Below, piece after piece: positions 1 to 5,344 of a DNA stretch of 9,248 nucleotides. Every line of letters starts with the position of its first letter. The stretch's first letter is position 1. The notes beneath the pieces are model-generated. The model searched no databases and was not told the origin of the DNA. It worked only from the letters and a program-made list of their open reading frames with translations. The position numbers were made by a program, and so were the translations under genes. Where the stretch lies: assembly GCA_002497895.1 (NCBI GenBank), contig DAFD01000046.1, positions 1-9,248 on the forward strand, read 5' to 3'. This DNA is from Euryarchaeota archaeon UBA175 (lineage in GTDB: Archaea > Thermoplasmatota > Poseidoniia > Poseidoniales > Thalassarchaeaceae).

Positions 1-14
1 TTTGATTCCCTGAA

Positions 15-998
15 TCAGAGGGTACCCTCTGTGTCAGACTTTGAGAATCGGCTGAGGAATTCCCATGCAATTCCATTCGTATCCACAGTCCCCCCGTTTC
101 CTATGAAAATCAAAGGTCCTTCTGGGTCGTAACTTTCCTCATATGGGTTGTGATCCGCAGCATAAAGTGTCACGAGTGAAACCTCAGAGCCAGTTTCACA
201 ATCAGTGAAAGACTGGATGGAATAGAATACAGATGGTGAGTTGGAATTAGGCGTATCACCTTGACAGCCGTTCATGTCTGCCCACATCATTAGATTCTGA
301 ATTGCACCATGCTCCTGAGCCTCGATATTGGGCAGATGAATTGCGTCGTTGGAATAAAGTATGATTTGATCAACGAGACCATGGATCTCCATAATTGGAA
401 TTGGAGAATACTCGGACACTGGATCGTCTAGTAAGTAATAGGACATGCAGGCAATGGCTGCAAACCGATCGCTGTGCTCGTTAGCCAGCTTCTGGCTTAG
501 TGCACACCCATTTGACCATCCAGTGAGGTATATTCTATCCTCGTCAACGCTGTGGTTCAAGGCCACTCTGTCAACAATCTCTAGAATCAATCCGGTGTCA
601 TTTAGTCCAAGTTCACCAGCAGCACTGCAGCAGTATCCCGCGTTCCAAGAGTTCTCAAACCCTTGAGGCCATACCGCGATTACTCCATTTTCCTCGGCAA
701 TATCATCGAATTCCGAGAGTGCTCTCTGATTTTCCATAGTCAGGGTGTTTCCATGCAAGTCAATAATCATCGGAACCTCATTCGAAAGATTCACCGTACT
801 TGGGACGAGAACATTCCAACATCGTTCTAGTTCCTCGTGAATCATGCATTCGACATAGTCGGCGCCCTCAAATTCCTCCTCCGGTGGAATCTCGTCAGAA
901 TCGTCACCGGATGAATCGTTGTCGCTCGAAAGACATCCACTAAGGGTGGCAGAAATTAGAATTAAGGTCAGAAAGACAACTTTCTCGACCCGAGACAT
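15..998 (-). CDS. Secreted lipoprotein esterase, PHB depolymerase / LpqC-like family
   Basis: Predicted alpha/beta-hydrolase of 327 aa exported to the cell surface. The N-terminus has a short basic start, a hydrophobic stretch (residues 7-20) and a lipobox LSGC with lipid-attachment Cys22, then an acidic Ser/Asp/Glu spacer (about 24-45). Family marks are DLHG (80-83, oxyanion region), VWPQG (109-113), WNAGYCC (118-124) and the nucleophile elbow GWSNG with Ser162. Asp210 in HGLVD and His283 in AADHNP are the likely remaining triad members. Eight further cysteines would suit extracytoplasmic disulfides. Related enzymes cleave polyester or feruloyl-type esters; the substrate here is unknown. I chose the ATG at 998 because it puts a short n-region before the lipobox and has an AT-rich promoter element about 30 bp upstream; an in-frame GTG at 1043 would add 15 residues. 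It lies downstream of the methyltransferase on the same strand. Confidence 0.85.
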   Translation of the reverse strand: MSRVEKVVFLTLILISATLSGCLSSDNDSSGDDSDEIPPEEEFEGADYVECMIHEELERCWNVLVPSTVNLSNEVPMIIDLHGNTLTMENQRALSEFDDIAEENGVIAVWPQGFENSWNAGYCCSAAGELGLNDTGLILEIVDRVALNHSVDEDRIYLTGWSNGCALSQKLANEHSDRFAAIACMSYYLLDDPVSEYSPIPIMEIHGLVDQIILYSNDAIHLPNIEAQEHGAIQNLMMWADMNGCQGDTPNSNSPSVFYSIQSFTDCETGSEVSLVTLYAADHNPYEESYDPEGPLIFIGNGGTVDTNGIAWEFLSRFSKSDTEGTL

Positions 999-1022
999 GA
1001 AAATGCGAGTTAGTACTCGTAG

Positions 1023-1032
1023 AAAAAATATA
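1023..1032 (-). promoter_or_regulatory. Probable TATA element of the esterase gene
   Basis: Read on the - strand this is TATATTTTTT, centred about 30 bp upstream of the ATG at 998. Archaeal transcription usually starts some 25-27 bp downstream of the TATA centre, which would give a very short or absent 5' leader. No Shine-Dalgarno match precedes this ATG, which fits leaderless translation. The six-T run could also serve as an intrinsic U-tract terminator for the methyltransferase transcript ending at 1064. Position and composition only; no transcript data. Confidence 0.5.
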
Positions 1033-1063
1033 GCAATTGACACTACTCTCTAATTCGAAGAAA

Positions 1064-1819
1064 TCAACAGTTAGAGCAGCAGCCCTTGCCCTCTTCGGGT
1101 TTGCAACCTTCCCAGATGGTTGCCATTCCGGGAAATACAACCTTGGCACGGACTTTGACAAAGCCAACTTCTTCCATCATTCGGACATAATCGCGAGTAG
1201 TTCCGAAGGTGACGTATGTCTTGGTCAACCACTTCCATGGGTGGTCCTTGACTCCACAAATAATTCGCGCGTAAGCACCTACCCAAACCCGCATCCAAAG
1301 CGAGCCAAACAATCCGTGAATTCGATTCATCTTTGCGGGATCAACAATTACCAATTTCGTTCCAGGCTTCAATACTCGCAGAACCTCTCCTAAACCGGCT
1401 CGCTTATCGTACCAGTCTCTGAATGAGAATAGGGAACAGGCTCCATCGAAGCTATTGTCTTGGAATGGTAATTCCTCAGCCTTCCCTTGGACGAATTCTA
1501 CCGCAGAATCACCTCTTGCCTCTCGCTTTGTATTGACTCGTGGTCTTGCAGTCTCCAGCATCAATTCGCTAGGGTCGAGACAAACCAAATTGCCGCCAAC
1601 AACATCCTCTGCAAAACTGCCAGGTCCACACCCGACCTCGAGCACCCGTCCGGTTACAGCATCGCCCTCATTGGGCAAACGCTGGCGCACCATGCGCCGC
1701 CACTTGTCGACTTGACCTAGGGTTGCGAAGCGATTGATCCGGTCGTAGACCGGAATCGTCGCTTCGAGGTTCCTCATCAACTCATCCCACTCGTCTGAGT
1801 CGATGGTTTCGTGGTCCAC
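1064..1819 (-). CDS. UbiE/MenG-like SAM-dependent methyltransferase
   Basis: Class I methyltransferase of 251 aa. The SAM-binding motif I is VLEVGCGPG (59-67), with acidic Asp82 at the end of strand 2, GKAEELPF (112-119) and FDGACSLFSFRDW (124-136). Two stretches resemble the UbiE/COQ5 signatures: an N-terminal YDRIN...G...WRR (25-42) and RVLKPG...LVIVDPA (148-162). This points to C-methylation of a demethylmenaquinone-type ring, though general UbiE-like enzymes have other substrates, so the substrate is inferred. The C-terminus carries an unusual cysteine tail (Cys239, 247, 248, 251). The start is a GTG at 1819 with an AT-rich element about 27 bp upstream, which suits a leaderless transcript; the ATG at residue 15 (position 1777) would still retain signature 1. 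It is transcribed divergently from the ATP synthase operon, and a cotranscript with the esterase is possible. Confidence 0.85.
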   Translation of the reverse strand: MDHETIDSDEWDELMRNLEATIPVYDRINRFATLGQVDKWRRMVRQRLPNEGDAVTGRVLEVGCGPGSFAEDVVGGNLVCLDPSELMLETARPRVNTKREARGDSAVEFVQGKAEELPFQDNSFDGACSLFSFRDWYDKRAGLGEVLRVLKPGTKLVIVDPAKMNRIHGLFGSLWMRVWVGAYARIICGVKDHPWKWLTKTYVTFGTTRDYVRMMEEVGFVKVRAKVVFPGMATIWEGCKPEEGKGCCSNC

Positions 1820-1840
1820 GGAAGCGCTCTGTCGAGGTCG

Positions 1841-1850
1841 TGTATTTGGT
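1841..1850 (-). promoter_or_regulatory. Possible TATA element of the methyltransferase gene
   Basis: On the - strand this reads ACCAAATACA, the only AT-rich patch close upstream of the gene, centred about 27 bp from the GTG at 1819. The spacing is what a leaderless archaeal transcript would show, and it supports the GTG start. The match to a TATA consensus is only partial. Confidence 0.3.
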
Positions 1851-1908
1851 TGGTTTGGGGGCAGGTCCCGCCAGACGGCCGCAACCCTATCTCTTAGCCA
1901 ACGTAGGT

Positions 1909-1920
1909 TATCATGATATA
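1909..1920 (+). promoter_or_regulatory. Possible TATA element of the ATP synthase operon
   Basis: TATCATGATATA is the most AT-rich segment before atpH. Centred near 1915-1917, it predicts a start of transcription around 1941-1945 and a 5' leader of roughly 15 nt containing the Shine-Dalgarno sequence. Its first ten bases form a perfect palindrome (1909-1918), so a dimeric regulator could also bind here. Assigned by position and composition only. Confidence 0.4.
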
Positions 1921-1922
1921 CC

Positions 1923-1952
1923 CATCTTCGGTCGCCCGCCTCACCGAAGGTG
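1923..1952 (+). promoter_or_regulatory. Inverted repeat / hairpin covering the atpH ribosome-binding site
   Basis: CATCTTCGGT (1923-1932) can pair with ACCGAAGGTG (1943-1952) to give a 10-bp stem with one G-U pair and a 10-nt loop; the inner 7 bp are perfect. The right arm contains most of the Shine-Dalgarno sequence GAAGGTGA (1946-1953), which sits 5 nt before the ATG at 1959. If transcription starts upstream of 1923 the RNA hairpin would mask the ribosome-binding site of the first operon gene. If it starts near 1943, as the TATA candidate suggests, the repeat would instead be a DNA element at the transcription start, such as an operator. Confidence 0.45.
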
Positions 1953-1958
1953 AATCAT

Positions 1959-2273
1959 ATGGGTCACGCTGATGTTCTCCGTACTATAAGGGAAGCAGAA
2001 GACGCCGCTGCTGCGGCGATTTCGAAGGCAGAATCAGATGCAACGAGCATCGTGCAGAAGGCACGACTCAAAGCTGCTGAGTCACTTCAATCGAGCCGTT
2101 CTGAATCCGATGCTGAGGCTCAGAAAATCGTAACCGATGCTCGCGCCGCTGCTGAGAAGGAAGCCGGTAAGGTCGCATCCAATGGGGACGCAGCGATCGA
2201 TGAGATTCACACCAGCGGTGAGAAGAACCGCGCGAAGGCAGTGAGCACAGTGCTCGATGCATTCCGCGCTTGA
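1959..2273 (+). CDS. atpH: A-type ATP synthase subunit H (peripheral stalk)
   Basis: Subunit of 104 aa forming, with subunit E, the peripheral stalk that holds the catalytic head against the membrane stator. Nearly the whole chain is Ala/Glu/Lys-rich with repeated hydrophobic positions, as in the long right-handed coiled coil of this family. It opens with VLRTIREAEDAA, close to the usual H-subunit start, and has AEKEAG-like repeats further on. Length matches the family (about 100-110 aa). I start it at the ATG at 1959, which has a GGTGA Shine-Dalgarno 5 nt upstream; an in-frame GTG at 1950 would lie inside that site. It is the first gene of the operon, as in methanogen aha clusters. Such coiled coils diverge fast, so position in the operon is a large part of the evidence. 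Confidence 0.88.
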   Translation: MGHADVLRTIREAEDAAAAAISKAESDATSIVQKARLKAAESLQSSRSESDAEAQKIVTDARAAAEKEAGKVASNGDAAIDEIHTSGEKNRAKAVSTVLDAFRA

Positions 2274-2290
2274 ATCTACACGCTGATTTT

Positions 2291-2296
2291 GGAGGT
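2291..2296 (+). promoter_or_regulatory. Shine-Dalgarno sequence deciding the atpI start
   Basis: GGAGGT lies 7 nt before the ATG at 2304. It rules out the in-frame TTG at 2289, which would overlap this site, as the start of subunit I. Confidence 0.75.
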
Positions 2297-2303
2297 TGCT
2301 AAC

Positions 2304-4349
2304 ATGTCACAGGTCCACACCCGACAGATGGGTCGTCTGACCGCTGCGGGTGTGAAGGGCGATCTCGACGATGCTCTTGCAATCCTTGCTCGTCTCAAGG
2401 CGCTGCATTTCATCGATTACGATGGTTCAGAAGATGGACTTTCTCTTGGTACTCCTGCTAGCAAGGCTGACGATATCAGCCGCGTGCTGAACAAGGTTCG
2501 TGCAGCGGCTGCACAGGTCGAAGCATCTGGACCAGGTGATGCTGTTCCAGCAGGTGCTGTTCGAGAGGCGATTAGTGGTGACCTACCAACAAAGGTCGAT
2601 GCACTTCTTGACGACCTTAGTCGCATCGACGAAATTGAAGCCTCTCTCGCTTCACAAACTGAGGAGGAGACTACTCTCAGAATGGTCTCTCCACTTGGAA
2701 TAGATGTCGAACTCCTATCTGGATTCGAGTCAATCACTTCCTTTGTCGGCACGGCGAAGGATGTCAATGCAGCCCGTGCCGCAGCCGGAGATGGAATCTT
2801 CGCCAGTGGCTCAGCCGATGGCGAGAACGTTGTTGGCGTATTCGTCCGCAACGAGGACGCGGCCGCTACCGCGAGCGCTCTCGATGCGGCCGGCTTCACC
2901 GCTCTACAACTTCCATCGGGCGAGGGTGACTCAACCACTCGTCTCAACGACCTTGCCAACATTCGCCTTGGACTCCAGTCTGAGCGCGAGGGACTCGACG
3001 GAGCAGTCGAGTCTTGGACTGAGGAGAACGGCGAAGATCTGGTCTGCAGCCTCGAAATCCTCGAGCGAGATCACGAACTGACAACCTCTCCCGTTCGCGT
3101 CGCAGTATCGGACCATGCTTTCATCATCGATGGCTGGGTCGAAATGGATCGCGCGCATGACATCAAGATCGCTCTAGGCGGTGCATGTATCGTAGTCGAC
3201 GTCGAGCCCTTCGTCATCGAGGCCGGTGGTGGACACCATGATCACGACCACCACCATGAGCCAGTCTCGCCTCCAATCGCTTTCCAGCCGAGGAAAGCAA
3301 CAAAGCCTCTCGAATTGGTTACCGACATGGTCGGTCGACCCGGATATGGTCGACTAGATCCGACTCTTTTCATGTTCATCACCTATCCACTATTCTTCGG
3401 ATTGATGCTCGGTGACATGGCCTACGGTCTCCTCACCATGGGTCTCGGTGGCCTCCTTATGAGCAAGGCCGGTACTAATGATGGGCTCAAGTTGGGCGGG
3501 CGCTTCCTGCTTCTCATTGGAGGGGCAACCGTACTTTTCGGCTACATTTACGCGGAATTTGCGGGTTGGGAAATCTTCCCACACTACGGACACCACAGTC
3601 CTGTGGAATTCATGCAAGCTCTGTACCCAGCAGTTGATTCGCACGGCCACGTTTTCGAGGTCGCCTTGGGATACAACATCACTTTCGCTTTCCCGTTCCA
3701 TCGCGTCTCGAGCAATCTGATGGATCTGATTGTCCTCACCCTCTACATGGGCTGGATACACGTCATGGTTGGTCTCATCATGGGCTTCAGGGATGTGCTC
3801 TTTATCGGCAATGGACACGGTGGAATTGGATGGGTTGCAGCCTTCTTTGAGAAGGGCGCCTGGATGGTTCTACTCGTCGGTGGTCTTCTGTTCACGCACG
3901 CGTACATTGGCTCTCACAGTGAATTCATGACCGCGGGCGTGACTTTGATTGGAATCGCTACGGCCTGCTTGGTGTGGACTCTTTACCGCTATCACGGTCT
4001 CGATTTGCCTATCGCTCTGATGATGGGTCCAATCGAAGCGCTCGGCATGATGCCGACCATCATCTCCTACGTTCGACTATTCGCGGTCGGCGTCGTCGGA
4101 GTCAAGATTGCCGAGACTGGTAATCACATGTTCTTCGACAATATTTCTCTCGATGAGCCACTCATGGCCATCGCTCTCTTCATCGGTTGGTTAGTCGTCC
4201 AAGCATTCGCTTGGGTACTCGGCGTTTTCAGCCCTAACATCCACGCGGCCCGATTGCACATGGTCGAGTGGATGAAGCAATACTACGATTCCAGCGGAAA
4301 GCCGTTCTCGCCATTTGGCGGGACGTCACGATATGTGGAGGGTGAGTAA
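2304..4349 (+). CDS. atpI: A-type ATP synthase subunit I (membrane stator, subunit a)
   Basis: Membrane stator of the Ao motor, 681 aa, V_ATPase_I family. Residues 1 to about 310 form the cytoplasmic arm that meets the E/H stalks, with Ala-, Ser- and Glu-rich helical segments. Then comes a His-rich stretch (HHDHDHHH, 311-318) and the membrane half from about 355, with around eight hydrophobic segments. Family marks include GDMAYG (370-375), SYVRLFAVG with Arg591, which fits the essential arginine facing the proteolipid ring, and a C-terminal NIHAARLHMVEW followed by a short Gly/Phe/Pro-rich end. The extracytoplasmic loop near 430-460 is also His-rich. The length is usual for the family. It starts 30 nt after atpH. 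The His-rich linker is the odd feature and is not one I know as conserved in the family. Confidence 0.95.
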   Translation: MSQVHTRQMGRLTAAGVKGDLDDALAILARLKALHFIDYDGSEDGLSLGTPASKADDISRVLNKVRAAAAQVEASGPGDAVPAGAVREAISGDLPTKVDALLDDLSRIDEIEASLASQTEEETTLRMVSPLGIDVELLSGFESITSFVGTAKDVNAARAAAGDGIFASGSADGENVVGVFVRNEDAAATASALDAAGFTALQLPSGEGDSTTRLNDLANIRLGLQSEREGLDGAVESWTEENGEDLVCSLEILERDHELTTSPVRVAVSDHAFIIDGWVEMDRAHDIKIALGGACIVVDVEPFVIEAGGGHHDHDHHHEPVSPPIAFQPRKATKPLELVTDMVGRPGYGRLDPTLFMFITYPLFFGLMLGDMAYGLLTMGLGGLLMSKAGTNDGLKLGGRFLLLIGGATVLFGYIYAEFAGWEIFPHYGHHSPVEFMQALYPAVDSHGHVFEVALGYNITFAFPFHRVSSNLMDLIVLTLYMGWIHVMVGLIMGFRDVLFIGNGHGGIGWVAAFFEKGAWMVLLVGGLLFTHAYIGSHSEFMTAGVTLIGIATACLVWTLYRYHGLDLPIALMMGPIEALGMMPTIISYVRLFAVGVVGVKIAETGNHMFFDNISLDEPLMAIALFIGWLVVQAFAWVLGVFSPNIHAARLHMVEWMKQYYDSSGKPFSPFGGTSRYVEGE

Positions 4350-4377
4350 TCACTTTGCTAGCCGTGGAAAAAATAAT

Positions 4378-4391
4378 GGAGGAAAAAGGAA
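4378..4391 (+). promoter_or_regulatory. Strong purine-rich translation initiation region of atpK
   Basis: GGAGG (4378-4382) stands 9 nt before the atpK ATG, preceded by an A-rich run from about 4365. The proteolipid is needed in many copies per enzyme, and an unstructured A-rich leader with a good Shine-Dalgarno suits high translation. That link is inference. Confidence 0.5.
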
Positions 4392-4721
4392 ATGAAGACA
4401 ACCGCAATGAAGGGACTTAGTGCACTCTTTGTCCTGTTCGTAATCGCAGCATTTGCGACTGGCGTACAGGCTCAGGATGACACCAACGCAGAAACGACAG
4501 AGGACAACACCGCTGGATATGCGGCTCTAGGAGCCGGACTGGCTCTTGGCCTCGCAGGAATCGGAACTGGCCTAAGCCAGGGACCAATCGGAGCAGCATC
4601 CGTCGGCATGATTGCCGAGGACTCTGGCCGACTCGGTCACGCGATTCTGTTTACCGCTCTGCCTGAGACAATCGTCCTGTTCGGTTTCCTCGCGATGTTC
4701 TTGATGCCAGGCCTTGCTTGA
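4392..4721 (+). CDS. atpK: A-type ATP synthase subunit K (proteolipid, c-ring)
   Basis: Proteolipid of the rotating ring, 109 aa as translated. Residues 1-27 look like a signal peptide (lysines, hydrophobic core, VQA-Q as a plausible cleavage site), followed by an acidic spacer (28-39). The mature part is a single helical hairpin: helix 1 about 43-72, glycine-rich with GTGLSQG, and helix 2 about 82-106 with ALPET and the ion-binding Glu92. This is one hairpin, not the doubled or tripled form of some archaea. By alignment from memory with Na+-type rings, Gln63, Glu92 and Thr93 match ligand positions, but Ile94 and Phe97 replace a polar residue and a tyrosine, so the coupling ion is uncertain. 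The ATG at 4392 has GGAGG upstream. It lies 42 nt after atpI. Confidence 0.93.
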   Translation: MKTTAMKGLSALFVLFVIAAFATGVQAQDDTNAETTEDNTAGYAALGAGLALGLAGIGTGLSQGPIGAASVGMIAEDSGRLGHAILFTALPETIVLFGFLAMFLMPGLA

Positions 4722-4724
4722 GCA

Positions 4725-4742
4725 TCTCGCGAAGAACCGAGA
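4725..4742 (+). other. Short inverted repeat after atpK
   Basis: TCTCG (4725-4729) and CGAGA (4738-4742) can form a 5-bp stem with an 8-nt loop just after the atpK stop. It could mark an mRNA end or processing point that helps differential expression of K. It is short and may be chance; there is no T-run to make it a terminator. Confidence 0.25.
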
Positions 4743-4744
4743 GA

Positions 4745-4774
4745 ATGAATAGAATCACACACGAGATGAGATGA
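4745..4774 (+). CDS. Possible 9-codon leader mini-ORF before atpE
   Basis: An ATG at 4745 opens a frame of nine codons (MNRITHEMR) ending at a TGA at 4772-4774, followed directly by a second in-frame TGA (4775-4777). These stops overlap the ATGATG start of subunit E. Subunit E has no good Shine-Dalgarno of its own, so ribosomes finishing this frame could restart there. GAGAG just upstream is only a weak ribosome-binding site. Such a short frame can easily be chance. Confidence 0.2.
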   Translation: MNRITHEMR

Positions 4775-5331
4775 TGACACTGGATGCGCTAGCAAACGAG
4801 ATTGCTGCCAAGGCTTCGGCTGAAGGCAAAGCAATCACAGACGCTGCCCGCGCGCAAGCGAAGGAAATCGCTGCGGAGGCGAAGGCTACGGCCGAGTCTA
4901 CCCGCGGCAATATGGTCGCTCGCGCGGAGCGTGAGAGTAGCCAACTGTCGGTAGAGGTCGTGGCTTCGGCCCGACAAGCGAATCAGAAGCGTGAACTCAT
5001 CGCTCGACGCGAAGAGTTGGACGCTACATGGGAAGCAGTACGAGAGAAGGTCGGCTCAGCCGATCTGAAAGGTCGCGCTGACACTCTGAAGGCTCTGCTT
5101 GCAGAAGCCAAGGGTGCTGGTGACGACATGGTATTGCACCCGGTCGCGATTGACAGAAAGGCACTCACAGGCCAAGGCTTCGACCTTGGCGACGATGTCG
5201 ACGGACTGGGTGGTTTCACCCTCGAGTCCGCCGACGGATCGATAGTACTAGATTTCCGCTTTGACAGCCGCCTAGAGGATGCTTGGAAGAGCAACCTCGG
5301 TGCGGTCAACGAAGCGATGTTTGGAAACTGA
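4771..5331 (+). CDS. atpE: A-type ATP synthase subunit E (peripheral stalk)
   Basis: Peripheral-stalk subunit of 186 aa, partner of subunit H. The first half (about 5-100) is a charged, Ala-rich coiled coil; the second half (about 105-186) is a compact domain rich in Gly, Asp and hydrophobic residues, with GFTLESADGSIVLDFRFDSRLED near the end, like the conserved C-terminal region of the family (GG..l...dG.i..dnt...Rle). That domain binds the top of the catalytic head. Length is usual. The start is one of two adjacent ATGs (4771 or 4774); neither has a clear Shine-Dalgarno, unlike the other genes of this operon, so translation may depend on coupling to upstream reading. It lies 49 nt after atpK, the widest gap in the operon. 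Confidence 0.9.
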   Translation: MMTLDALANEIAAKASAEGKAITDAARAQAKEIAAEAKATAESTRGNMVARAERESSQLSVEVVASARQANQKRELIARREELDATWEAVREKVGSADLKGRADTLKALLAEAKGAGDDMVLHPVAIDRKALTGQGFDLGDDVDGLGGFTLESADGSIVLDFRFDSRLEDAWKSNLGAVNEAMFGN

Positions 5332-5344
5332 ATGAGGTGAAAAT

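Noticed and set aside
1037..1393. 118-aa open frame on the + strand
   Set aside because: It is antisense to the methyltransferase, whose motifs are clear on the - strand; no ribosome-binding site.
2417..2962. 181-aa open frame on the - strand
   Set aside because: It lies entirely antisense to subunit I, is Ser/Arg/Ala-rich as expected from the mirror of GC-rich codons, and has no motif or ribosome-binding site.
3390..3818. 142-aa His/Glu-rich open frame on the - strand
   Set aside because: It is the mirror image of membrane segments of subunit I; no start signals or recognisable domain.
4365..4376. A-rich run before atpK as an internal promoter
   Set aside because: A TATA element here would start transcription at or after the atpK ATG at 4392; a translation-enhancing leader explains it better.
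4725..4742. Transcription terminator between atpK and atpE
   Set aside because: The stem has only 5 bp and no T-run follows; the downstream genes belong to the same complex and need the same transcript.
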